From: Lacipirellula limnantheis | GTDB taxonomy: Bacteria; Planctomycetota; Planctomycetia; Pirellulales; Lacipirellulaceae | Assembly: GCF_007746075.1 (NCBI RefSeq) | Contig: NZ_CP036339.1 | Span: forward strand, 1 to 64,000 | Direction of reading: 5' to 3' | Length of the DNA stretch: 64,000 bases | In this document: in pieces, positions 9,871-18,313 of the stretch | Numbering within the stretch: position 1 is the first letter of the stretch | Layout: the number at the start of each line of letters is the position of its first letter | Program-made: the position numbers and the translations under genes | Notes under the pieces: generated by a model | What the model saw: the letters and a program-made list of their open reading frames with translations, nothing else | The model's database searches: none | Told to the model about the DNA's origin: nothing

Positions 9871-11898
9871 CTACGCCCCTCGCCCCGTCCGACCAGCCAG
9901 CGTCGCCACCGCCGCCACCAGCTCGTTCGCATCCACCGGCTTCGCCAAATGTGCCTGGTAGCCCGAGAGCAACGCCTTCGTCCGATCCTCCCCCCGCGCA
10001 AATGCCGTCGCCGCCACCGCCGGCGTTCGGCCCCCCTCCTCATCCGGCAGCGCGCGGACCATCCGCATCAGCTGATACCCGTCGGTCCCCGGCATGCCGA
10101 TGTCGCTCACGATCACGTCGGGCCGCACGCGCCGCAGCAACTCCAGCGCCTCGTCCGCCGTCGCCGCCGAGTGGACTTCGACGCCGTGCTGCTCCAGGAT
10201 CCGCGCCGCGAGGCCGCGGGCGTCCGCCTCGTCATCGACGATCAAGACCCGCAGATCGGCAATCGGCGGCGCGCCATGGCTCCGCAGCATTGACGCCGCC
10301 GCGACGGGTTGAACGCGATCAGTCCCCGCGTCTGGAGCCGAAATCTGCAGCGGCAAGACCACCGTGAAAAGGCTTCCTTTCCCGCGTCCGTCGCTCGACG
10401 CGCGCACCGAACCGCCGTGCATTTCCACCAAGTGTTTCACCAGCGACAGCCCGAGCCCCAGCCCCCCATGCCGACGCTGCGTGCTGCCGTCCCCCTGGCG
10501 GAAGCGATCGAATACGAACGGCAACAGCTCGCCCTCGATCCCCTGACCGGTATCGGCGATCTGCACCTCGACGTGCGAGTTAACCCGCGCCAGCGTTACC
10601 TGCACTCGCCCCTGCTTGGGGGTGAACTTGACGGCGTTTGACAGCAGGTTCAAAAAGATTTGCTCCAGTCGGCTCGCGTCCCCCGCAATCTGCCCGGCGC
10701 GCGGGTCGAGCACCGCCTGCACCTCGATTCCGCGCGCCGCCGCCCTCGGCGTGATCGTGTCGATCGCGCGCCGCACGACGTCGCAGAGGTCGACCGACTG
10801 GACGTCGAGCCGCATCTTGCCGGTGATCACCCGGCTCATGTCGAGCAGGTCGTCGATGATTTGCACCTGGGCCCGGCCGTTCCGTTCGATGACGGTCGCC
10901 GCTTCAGTCACCTGCTGGGGCGTTCGCTGGTTCATCAAGAGCAGTTGGGCGTAGCCGAGCATCGCGTTTAGCGGCGTCCGCAGTTCGTGCGATACGAGCG
11001 ACAGGAATTCATCCTTCAAGCGGTTCGCCTTTTCGGCCTCGCTCCGCGCATACCGTTCGCTGTCGAGCAGTCGTTCGCGTTCCTCTTCCGCCTCCTTACG
11101 CGCCGTGACGTCCATCGATACGCCGCTCATCAATTGCGGCCGACCCTGCTCGTCGGTGAACAGCGTGCCGCGGGCTTCGACCCAACGCGTCCGCCCGTCC
11201 GCGGTGATGATCCGGTACTCCGAGTGGTGATTGCTCAGCTGCTCCAGATTACGCTGGACGATCTGCTCCATTCGCGCGCGGTCGTCAGGATGAACCATGG
11301 CGATGAAGGCGGCGAACGTTCCCGCGAACGATCCCGCGGCGATGCCGTGAATCGATTCGATCTCGGCCGACCACGTGACTCGATTGGTTGCAATCTCCCA
11401 CGACCAGGTTCCCATTCGCCCGGCGATCAAGGCCAGCCGCAGCCGTTCTTCTTCGACCCGCAACAATTCCTCGGATCGCTTGCGCTCGGCGACCTCATGG
11501 GCGAGCTGCGCGTTGACCCGCTCGAGTCCCGGCAGGTGGAGCGCCTTCGGCGTGATCTGCACGAGCGCCACGACCGTCCCCCACGACACGACGGCCGTGA
11601 GGAACTTCACCACGCCGTCGAGACGATAGACCGGCTGCCAAAAGATGATTGCGCTGATCAAGTGCGTCGTCCCGCACGCAAAAATGAATGCGACGAACAG
11701 CCATAAGATGCGCGGGAACGGCACGTCTTGCCGGCGGAGAATGAAGAACGCCAGCACGCACGGGATCGCCGTATAAGCTGCCCAAATGGCCAGGTCCGAG
11801 CCAATGTGCAGCCAACCGAGCTCGTCGCTCCAGGCGCCGCACTGCCACCGCGCGGGGAACCCGCTGGTATCGAACAGCCCCGTGAGTATTTCGCCCAT
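9871..11898 (-). CDS. Hybrid histidine kinase with ethylene-receptor-like sensor domain
   Basis: A 675-aa membrane sensor kinase fused to a receiver. Residues 34-115 form three membrane segments matching the ethylene-binding domain of plant ETR1: Asp35, Tyr42, Ile45, Pro46, Ile72, Cys75 and His79 (in ACGTTHL) sit at exactly the spacing of ETR1 Asp25, Tyr32, Ile35, Pro36, Ile62, Cys65 and His69, the copper and ethylene site. A coiled linker follows (about 125-155), then PAS/PAC (about 155-268), HisKA with phospho-acceptor His304 in LVSHELRTPLN, HATPase_c (NLLSNAVKFTP about 417-427, DTGQGI, GGLGLGL) and a receiver (549-675) with acceptor Asp599 and KP at 653-654. ATG 11898 is preceded by GAGG at 8-10 nt; an upstream in-frame start adds 50 unrelated residues. 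No separate output regulator is adjacent. Ethylene as ligand is inference. Confidence 0.92.
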   Translation of the reverse strand: MGEILTGLFDTSGFPARWQCGAWSDELGWLHIGSDLAIWAAYTAIPCVLAFFILRRQDVPFPRILWLFVAFIFACGTTHLISAIIFWQPVYRLDGVVKFLTAVVSWGTVVALVQITPKALHLPGLERVNAQLAHEVAERKRSEELLRVEEERLRLALIAGRMGTWSWEIATNRVTWSAEIESIHGIAAGSFAGTFAAFIAMVHPDDRARMEQIVQRNLEQLSNHHSEYRIITADGRTRWVEARGTLFTDEQGRPQLMSGVSMDVTARKEAEEERERLLDSERYARSEAEKANRLKDEFLSLVSHELRTPLNAMLGYAQLLLMNQRTPQQVTEAATVIERNGRAQVQIIDDLLDMSRVITGKMRLDVQSVDLCDVVRRAIDTITPRAAARGIEVQAVLDPRAGQIAGDASRLEQIFLNLLSNAVKFTPKQGRVQVTLARVNSHVEVQIADTGQGIEGELLPFVFDRFRQGDGSTQRRHGGLGLGLSLVKHLVEMHGGSVRASSDGRGKGSLFTVVLPLQISAPDAGTDRVQPVAAASMLRSHGAPPIADLRVLIVDDEADARGLAARILEQHGVEVHSAATADEALELLRRVRPDVIVSDIGMPGTDGYQLMRMVRALPDEEGGRTPAVAATAFARGEDRTKALLSGYQAHLAKPVDANELVAAVATLAGRTGRGA

Positions 11899-12999
11899 AA
11901 ACGCCTCGATGTCCTGGCTTGCGATCAGCAGCACCTGAGGATACTGGCGGAAGTGACAGAGGAGTAGGCGCGCTTGACGCCGCACTTGCGGAGTGTGGAG
12001 AACCGGATCCCATCGTGCGGGAGGAAGTCTCGTTGTTCGTCCGCTCATTCACGCTCAGCGAAAGGAGCGAGGCGCACCACCGTCACGACTCCCCCTCTGC
12101 AGAACCCCCTGTCAAGCTGGCCAATTTGGCCAGCTGCGCGCCGCGCTCCGCTTCGTCGATAATAGGGACCTCAAGGTGGCAGCTGCGCCAGGGTGAAGCG
12201 GTCGAGGTTCACGGGAATAGTCCGGCAAGAAGCCGAGCGGGGCCATCGGCCATCCCAAGATGAATTCAAGTTCCGTCCGACAAGGGGACGTTTTGTCCAA
12301 CGCGCGATGACATTACCAACTCGCCGCCGCCGCGACCACAACCGCGCCAAATCGGGGCGAATGTGCCCAGATGTCCGCGCAGGGCGGGACGCGGAGGCCG
12401 GGTTTTGTCACCAGAAATCGACTTGGCGCGTCGGACACAACGCAACCGACAAAATCCAACCCAGTAACACCCGAATTCAGCCCCGGCTGGCAGTTGAAAC
12501 CGTGCTTCGACGCGGCTTTCCCCGCCCTGACCCCCAACCTCTAACCTCCCGCCTCTCACCTGACATTGACTTCCCCCCCATAGGTGGTATCCTTGTCGCA
12601 TACCTCAGGTGCGAGACCGGCCACCAGCCCCATGGGCGTCGCCGGATCATTCGATTTCGTTGTCGCGGTCCAGCGGCGAGCCTTTCCCCCGCGGAAAAGA
12701 GCTTCGCCAGCGGATTCCTGCCTTCGTCCACGACTGATTTTCTTGCCCCTCGTGGCAATTGCGTGCACCACGCAGACCGAAGTCTCCCTGCGTTTGATTC
12801 AGCAAGTTTGAGTCAGCAGCGACGCGGTCGAAGATCAGTCTCTCACGGGACCGATGTTCGTGTTCCCCGCACGTTAACAAACACCCCGTTGCGGCCCTCG
12901 TTCTGTGGCGAGTGCGGCCGCGGCGTTTCAGTCACGCTCTGCGCACGCCGTGCGCGGGGTCAACGTTCGCACTATGCGAACAGAAATGAAAAGAAAGAA
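11899..12999. other. Long gene-poor gap between the kinase and the DEAD-box gene
   Basis: About 1.1 kb separating divergently transcribed genes. No frame here has convincing coding character. It contains a near-perfect palindrome GCTGGCCAATTTGGCCAGC at 12116-12134 (9-bp arms around one base), a possible operator. The last several hundred bases could be a long leader for the RNA helicase gene, as known for some cold-inducible helicases, but no specific RNA motif is recognised. Confidence 0.5.
12116..12134. promoter_or_regulatory. Perfect-arm palindrome, possible operator
   Basis: GCTGGCCAA - T - TTGGCCAGC. The symmetry and position about 220 bp upstream of the kinase start fit a regulator-binding site. 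It is seen once, so function is speculative. Confidence 0.3.
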
Positions 13000-14670
13000 A
13001 TGAAGTTCGAAACGTTGAACATCGGCCCCGCGCTGCTCCGTGCGGTCGCCGACAAGGGTTACGAGATCATGACGCCGATCCAGGCCGACGCGATCCCGAC
13101 AATCCTCGAAGGACGCGACCTGATTGGTTGCGCCCAAACCGGCACCGGCAAGACCGCCGCGTTCGCCCTCCCGACGATCCACCGGATCCTCAGCTCGCTG
13201 CAAGCCGAGCGCGACGCGACGGCCAAGGCCAACGGTCAACCGACCGGCCAGCCGGAAGCGGCCGAAGCGCCCGCCGACGCGCGCGACGATCGCCACCAAG
13301 GCAACCGCGCGGATCGCCGCGCCGGCCGTCACCAGACGTCTCGTCGACCGCAAGCTCGTCGCAAGACGCGGTGCCTGGTGCTGGCCCCGACGCGTGAACT
13401 GGTTTCGCAGATCGCGGCCAGCTTCGTCGCCTACGGCAAGCACACCGCGCTGCGGCAAGCAGTGATCTACGGCGGCGTCGGCCAGGGTCCGCAAGTGAAG
13501 GCCCTGCAACATGGCGCCGACGTGATCATCGCCACGCCGGGCCGGTTGCTGGATCTGATGAACCAGGGGCACGTTGATCTCAGCAAGATCGAGATTCTGA
13601 TTCTCGACGAGGCGGATCAAATGCTCGACATGGGCTTTATTCCCGATCTGAAGCGAATCATCGCGAAGGTGCCGACGGAGCGTCAGACGCTGATGTTCTC
13701 GGCGACGATGCCCCCGGCGATCCGCGAACTGGCCCATGAGTGGTTGAAGTTCCCGGTGAGCGTCCAAACCACTCCGGTCGCCACCCCGGCGGAAAAGGTC
13801 GATCAGTCGGTTTACTTCGTCGCGAAAGACGGCAAGATTCGCCTCCTGGAGCAGTGGCTGCAGAACACGGCCAACAGCCGCACGATCGTCTTCTCGCGCA
13901 CCAAGCACGGGGCCGACAAGATCGTGAAGTACCTCAGCCAATGCAAGATTCGTGCGGCGGCGATCCACGGCAACAAGAGCCAGAACTTCCGCGAGCGGAC
14001 GCTCGAGCAATTCAAGTCGAGTCGCCCGCCCGTCCTGGTGGCGACCGACATTGCGGCTCGCGGCCTCGACATCAAAGAAGTTTCGCACGTCGTGAACTAC
14101 GACCTACCCGAGACGCCCGAGACGTACGTCCACCGCATCGGCCGCACGGGCCGCGCGGGGGCCGAGGGCTCGGCGGTGTCGTTCTGCACGGCGGAAGAGA
14201 TCAAGTACCTGCGCGGGATCGAACGCTTGACGCGGCGTCGCATCGAAGTCGGCCAAGGGCACGACGAGTACACCCTTGCAGCCCCCCCGGCTGCCGTCGA
14301 CGAACCGCGTCAACAACGCGGTCGTCGCGGCGGACCAGGCGGTGGCGGCAATCGTGGCGGTCGTCCCGGCGGCCGGCCAGGTGGACGTCCCGTCGGTAAC
14401 GGCGGCGGCAACAGCAACGGTGCTGGTAACGGCGGATATGCTGGTAATGGAACGAGCGGCGGTCGCCCTACTACGGGCGGCGGACGTCGTCGGCCAACAA
14501 CTGGCGGTCGCCCGGCGCCGTCGGCTCGGCCCAAGCGTCGCACCGACGGCAAGCCTGCCGATAGCGCGCCGATCATGCTCGACGGCCCCGCTCCCGCCGA
14601 CGGCAAGCCGCCGGCGACCGGCAGCGGCCGCCGTCCCAAGCGGCGCAAGAAGGTCACGTCCCGGCTGTAA
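13000..14670 (+). CDS. DEAD-box ATP-dependent RNA helicase with RGG-like tail
   Basis: A 556-aa RhlE/DeaD-type RNA helicase that unwinds RNA duplexes in ribosome assembly or mRNA turnover. Motifs in order: Q motif GYEIMTPIQ (20-28), I AQTGTGKT (45-52), Ia PTRELVSQ (130-137), TPGRLLD, II DEAD (about 203-206), III SAT, IV IVFSRTKHGADK, V VATDIAARGLDI, VI HRIGRTGRAG. Two oddities: a roughly 55-residue Arg/Ala/Gln-rich insertion (about 67-122) between motifs I and Ia, and a low-complexity Gly/Arg/Asn/Pro tail from about 430 resembling eukaryotic RGG RNA-binding regions. ATG 13000 is chosen because MKFETLNIGPALLRAV begins the domain; the same frame is open much further upstream without homologous content. 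Confidence 0.93.
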   Translation: MKFETLNIGPALLRAVADKGYEIMTPIQADAIPTILEGRDLIGCAQTGTGKTAAFALPTIHRILSSLQAERDATAKANGQPTGQPEAAEAPADARDDRHQGNRADRRAGRHQTSRRPQARRKTRCLVLAPTRELVSQIAASFVAYGKHTALRQAVIYGGVGQGPQVKALQHGADVIIATPGRLLDLMNQGHVDLSKIEILILDEADQMLDMGFIPDLKRIIAKVPTERQTLMFSATMPPAIRELAHEWLKFPVSVQTTPVATPAEKVDQSVYFVAKDGKIRLLEQWLQNTANSRTIVFSRTKHGADKIVKYLSQCKIRAAAIHGNKSQNFRERTLEQFKSSRPPVLVATDIAARGLDIKEVSHVVNYDLPETPETYVHRIGRTGRAGAEGSAVSFCTAEEIKYLRGIERLTRRRIEVGQGHDEYTLAAPPAAVDEPRQQRGRRGGPGGGGNRGGRPGGRPGGRPVGNGGGNSNGAGNGGYAGNGTSGGRPTTGGGRRRPTTGGRPAPSARPKRRTDGKPADSAPIMLDGPAPADGKPPATGSGRRPKRRKKVTSRL

Positions 14671-14702
14671 GCCGAACGCCCAGCGACGTGGTTAGGCTAG
14701 CC

Positions 14703-15935
14703 ATGAGCGAGTCGTACGAAGTCGTCGTCATCGGCGCCGGTGCGGCTGGGCTGTTGGCCGCGACGCGCGCCGCCGAACGTGGTCGACGGACGCTGCTGCT
14801 CGAAAAGAACCGCAAGCCGGGCGTGAAGATCCTCATGTCGGGCGGGACGCGGTGCAATCTTACCCATTCGACCGACGCGCGCGGCATTGTCGCGGCATTC
14901 GGTTCGCAGGGGCCGTTCCTCCACTCGGCGCTAGCGGCGCTCGGGCCGGACGAGCTGGTGTGGATGTTTGAAGCCGAGGGAGTCGCGACGAAGGTCGAAG
15001 AGACGGGCAAGGTCTTCCCGGCGAGCGATCGGGCGCTCGACGTGCTGCTGGCGCTGCGGCGGATGCTCGATCGCAGCGGCGCGGAACTGCGGCTGGCGAC
15101 GCCAGTAACGGGCGTGCGGCGCGACGGCGACGGCTATCTGCTAGAGACGCCCTTGGGCGAGATTCACGCGGAGAAGCTGATCATCACCGTCGGGGGCCAA
15201 TCGTACCCCGGCTGCGGCACCGTCGGAGACGGTTACGCTTGGGCGAAGTCGTTCGGCCACAAGATCGTGCAGCCGCGGCCGGCGCTGGTTCCGCTGACTT
15301 CGAACGAGCGGTGGGTGGCCGAACTCAGCGGCGTGACGATTCCGGATGTTATGGTGCAAGTGGCGGCCGGCGACGAGAAGCCGTGCGCATCGCGGCGGGC
15401 CTCGTTTCTGTTCACGCACTTCGGGCTTTCGGGCCCGGCGCCGATGGATGTGAGCCGGGCGATCACCGAGCGGCCGCAGGCTGGGGGTTGGCGGTTGATA
15501 TGCGATTTCGTTCCGGGGTTGAAGGAGAGCGAGATCTTGGGACGACTGGCCGCTGAAGCGGCTCAGTCCGGGAAGAAGGGGGTGCTCAATATCGTTGCGG
15601 AGATGGCGCCTCGGCGGTTGGGGGAGGCGTTGATGGTGCGTGCGAGCGTGCCGCTGGAGCGGCGGGCGGCGGAGCTTTCGCGGGCGGAGCGAAATGCACT
15701 GGTGGAAGGGCTCAAGCGGACGTCGATTTCGATCAGCGGATCGTTGGGATTCAAGAAGGCGGAAGTGACCGCGGGGGGCGTGTCGCTCGACGAGGTCGAT
15801 TCGCGGACGATGCAGAGCAAGCTGGCGCCGAACCTCTACTTCGCCGGGGAGGTTCTCGATCTCGACGGGCCGATCGGCGGGTTCAATTTTCAGGCGGCGT
15901 TCAGCACCGGATCGTTGGCAGGCGAGAAGGTCTGA
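14703..15935 (+). CDS. NAD(P)/FAD-dependent oxidoreductase, HI0933/BaiN family
   Basis: A 410-aa flavoprotein of unknown physiological substrate; family members include BaiN of bile-acid metabolism. The dinucleotide-binding N-terminus is VVVIGAGAAGLLAATRAAERG (about 7-27), followed by the family signature GVKILMSGGTRCNLTH (about 45-60). The C-terminal signature VTAGGVSLDEVDSRTMQSKL...LYFAGEVLDLDGPIGGFNFQ is complete. It starts 33 bp after the helicase stop on the same strand, so cotranscription is possible. The stretch at 15543-15569 inside the gene matches an intergenic palindrome at 58445-58471 in 24 of 27 bases. Confidence 0.9.
   Translation: MSESYEVVVIGAGAAGLLAATRAAERGRRTLLLEKNRKPGVKILMSGGTRCNLTHSTDARGIVAAFGSQGPFLHSALAALGPDELVWMFEAEGVATKVEETGKVFPASDRALDVLLALRRMLDRSGAELRLATPVTGVRRDGDGYLLETPLGEIHAEKLIITVGGQSYPGCGTVGDGYAWAKSFGHKIVQPRPALVPLTSNERWVAELSGVTIPDVMVQVAAGDEKPCASRRASFLFTHFGLSGPAPMDVSRAITERPQAGGWRLICDFVPGLKESEILGRLAAEAAQSGKKGVLNIVAEMAPRRLGEALMVRASVPLERRAAELSRAERNALVEGLKRTSISISGSLGFKKAEVTAGGVSLDEVDSRTMQSKLAPNLYFAGEVLDLDGPIGGFNFQAAFSTGSLAGEKV
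15543..15569. repeat. Palindromic repeat copy embedded in the BaiN-family gene
   Basis: CGACTGGCCGCTGAAGCGG + CTCAGTCC is in frame and encodes about residues 281-289 (RLAAEAAQS). It matches 58445-58471 (CGACTGGTCGCTGAAGCGG + ACCAGTCC) at 24 of 27 positions; the latter is a perfect GACTGGTC/GACCAGTC hairpin in non-coding DNA. Confidence 0.5.
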
Positions 15936-16044
15936 GCGGGCCTGTTTTGCGCAGGTTCGATACTGGCGACGTGGTTGCCGGGCGATCTAAAATGGGGCTT
16001 CTCATTCTTCCGGCCCTCAGCCGTTCCCCCCTGCGAGTGCATCC

Positions 16045-17802
16045 ATGGACCGTCGTCAGTTCCTTGTCGCCAGCGCGTTGACGCCGGCCATCAGTCTCGT
16101 CGCGGCACGCTTGGGCTATGCGGCCGAGGACGATGGTTGGATTCAGCTGTTCAATGGCAAGGACCTCAACGGCTGGACGCCGAAGATCCGGGGGCATGAA
16201 CTCGGAGTCAACTACGCCGACACGTTTCGCGTCGAGGATGGCGTCATCAAGGTGGCGTACGACAAGTACGAGGGCCCTTTCCGCGGCCGCTACGGGCATT
16301 TGTTCTATCAGGAGCCCTTCTCGAATTACCTGCTGCGGATCGAATACCGCTTCGTTGGCGAACAAGCGAAGGGCGGCCCAGGTTGGGCGACGCGTAACAG
16401 CGGCGTGATGATTCACGGGCAAGATCCGAAAGAGATGACGAAGGATCAGGAATTTCCCGTCTCGATCGAGGTCCAGTTCCTTGGCGGCGACGGTATGAAT
16501 CCGCGGAACACCGGCAACCTCTGCACGCCCGGCACCAACGTCGTGATGGATGGCGAGCTTCACACGCCGCATTGCACGAACAGTTCGAGCGACACGTTTC
16601 ACGGCGACCAGTGGGTGACCGCCGAAATTGAAGTCCACGGCGGGAAAACAATCCGGCACAAGATTAACGGCAAGACGGTGCTGGAGTACAGCGAGCCGCA
16701 GCTCGATCCGGCCGATGCGAACGCCAAGAAGCTGCTCGACGCGGGGGCGGCGAAGATCATCACCGGCGGCACGATCTCGCTGCAGTCGGAAAGTCATCCG
16801 GTCGAGTTTCGCAAGGTCGAACTGAAGCCGCTGCTCGTTGAGGGCGAAGCGCAGAGCGATCCGCTGGAGCCGTGCGACCCGGTAGAACTCGCGGAACCGG
16901 GGTCATTTATGATCGTCGCCCTGCCCGACACGCAGGTCTACGCGATGCATCCAAAGTGGAATCATCATTTCCACAACCAGACGCAATGGATCGTCGACAA
17001 CGCCGAGCGGCTGAACATCAAGTATGTGCTCCATGAAGGGGACATCACGAACAACAACGTGCCGGAGCAATGGGAGGTTGCCCGCGCGGCGATGGGCCGA
17101 CTCGACGGCAAGGTTCCATATGCCCTGGCTCCGGGGAATCACGACTACGGGCCGAACGGCTCCTCGACGGATCGCAGCACGATGCTCAACGACTATTTCT
17201 CGGCCGAGGAACTCGCGAAGTTCCCCGGGTTCGGCGGGGCGATGGCGGCGGGCAAGCTGGAGAACAGTTACCACACGTTCGAAGCGAACGGCAAGAAGTA
17301 CCTGATTCTAGCCCTGGAGTGGGGGCCGCGCGACGAGGCGGTGGCCTGGGCGGACAAAATCGTCTCTGAGCATCCTGATCACCAAGCGATCCTGCTGACG
17401 CACGCCTACATGTACTACGACGATACGCGTTACGACTGGAAGGAACGGGGCGAAGAGCAGACCTGGAATCCGCACGCTTATGGTCAAGCCAAATTGCCGG
17501 GCGGCGTGAACGACGGACAGGAGTTGTGGGACAAGCTGGTCAAGAAGCACCCCGGGTTCATCATGACGCTCAACGGACATGTGCTGGAAGACGGCGCGGG
17601 GCGAACGTCCACCAAAGGCGATGCCGGGAACATGGTCCATCAGATGCTGGCCAACTATCAGAATCGCGCCGAAGGGGGCGAAGGTTACATGCGGCTTATC
17701 GAGTTCTCGCCTGACGGCAAGACGATCCGCGTTCGGAGCTACAGTCCGTCGACGAAGATGTGCAAGGTGGCGGAAGATCAACAGTTCACGCTGGAGTTGT
17801 AG
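16045..17802 (+). CDS. Secreted DUF1080 domain - metallophosphoesterase fusion
   Basis: A 585-aa exported two-domain hydrolase. The N-terminus MDRRQFLVASALTPA is a twin-arginine-type signal. Residues about 30-270 form a DUF1080 (3-keto-disaccharide hydrolase, concanavalin-like) domain beginning IQLFNGKDLNGW and including the family's FHGDQWVTAEIEVHG stretch. Residues about 290-570 form a calcineurin-like metallophosphoesterase with ALPDTQVY, HEGDITNN, APGNHDY, LLTHAYMYYDD and LNGHV metal-binding motifs. The pairing suggests action on phosphorylated or glycosylated polymers outside the cytoplasm, which is inference. Its stop codon abuts a family-1-like palindrome. Confidence 0.88.
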   Translation: MDRRQFLVASALTPAISLVAARLGYAAEDDGWIQLFNGKDLNGWTPKIRGHELGVNYADTFRVEDGVIKVAYDKYEGPFRGRYGHLFYQEPFSNYLLRIEYRFVGEQAKGGPGWATRNSGVMIHGQDPKEMTKDQEFPVSIEVQFLGGDGMNPRNTGNLCTPGTNVVMDGELHTPHCTNSSSDTFHGDQWVTAEIEVHGGKTIRHKINGKTVLEYSEPQLDPADANAKKLLDAGAAKIITGGTISLQSESHPVEFRKVELKPLLVEGEAQSDPLEPCDPVELAEPGSFMIVALPDTQVYAMHPKWNHHFHNQTQWIVDNAERLNIKYVLHEGDITNNNVPEQWEVARAAMGRLDGKVPYALAPGNHDYGPNGSSTDRSTMLNDYFSAEELAKFPGFGGAMAAGKLENSYHTFEANGKKYLILALEWGPRDEAVAWADKIVSEHPDHQAILLTHAYMYYDDTRYDWKERGEEQTWNPHAYGQAKLPGGVNDGQELWDKLVKKHPGFIMTLNGHVLEDGAGRTSTKGDAGNMVHQMLANYQNRAEGGEGYMRLIEFSPDGKTIRVRSYSPSTKMCKVAEDQQFTLEL

Positions 17803-17887
17803 CCCTCGGCCCCGCTGTGGGGAGCACAACGTGGGACGATGTCGACCGGTTTGGTGACCGACCCCCCGGCGGAGCCGGCGGCTGCAG
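17803..17887. repeat. Diverged REP-type palindrome, copy E (family 1)
   Basis: The right arm CCGACCCCCCGGCGGAGCCG + GCGGCT (about 17858-17884) is well preserved; the left arm CCCTCGGCCCCGCTGTGGGG is diverged. Loop TTTGGTGACCGACC resembles that of the copy at 34274. It lies between convergent genes. Confidence 0.65.
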
Positions 17888-17888
17888 G

Positions 17889-18251
17889 TTAGTTGCGCGA
17901 GGCGCGCCACGCGGCGATCAGGTAGAGCACGCCCGGGATGGCGAACAGCCAGAACGCGCCGCCGAGCAGCCGGTGATTGGTCGCGAGTTCGACGGCGTTG
18001 AGCAAGCCGTAACCCAGTAGCGACGTCAGGCCGCCGAACAACGGTCGGCGCCAACCGATGGCGTAGCCGACGAACATGACTCCCCACAACGCAAAGAACA
18101 ACTGGACGCGGAGGGGTTGTTGCGCGAGCGGCGGAATCCCTTCGGCCAGCGCAAAGAGCATGAAAAAGGCGAAGACTCCAACCGCCGAAATGCGGGCGAA
18201 CCAGTGCGCCATCGCAGCTTGATGAGGCGACGAATCGAGCGCAACGTTCAT
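17889..18251 (-). CDS. Small integral membrane protein of unknown function
   Basis: A 120-aa protein from ATG 18251, chosen for the GAGGA Shine-Dalgarno about 8 nt upstream; the frame is open a little further. Four hydrophobic segments are seen: FARISAVGVFAFFMLFAL (about 19-36), QLFFALWGVMFVGYAIG, LTSLLGYGLLNAVEL and LLGGAFWLFAIPGVLYLIAA. The tail ends in basic WRASRN. No family is recognised. It lies 62 bp after the large PVC protein on the same strand. Confidence 0.75.
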   Translation of the reverse strand: MNVALDSSPHQAAMAHWFARISAVGVFAFFMLFALAEGIPPLAQQPLRVQLFFALWGVMFVGYAIGWRRPLFGGLTSLLGYGLLNAVELATNHRLLGGAFWLFAIPGVLYLIAAWRASRN

Positions 18252-18313
18252 GGCTTGGTCCTCAACGATCAGATGACATTGGCATGCCAACCGCTCGCGC
18301 CCATCGGCCCGCG

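Noticed and set aside
12193..12999. Upstream in-frame extension of the DEAD-box helicase
   Set aside because: The added 269 residues show no domain, include non-coding-like sequence, and the canonical Q-motif N-terminus begins at 13000.
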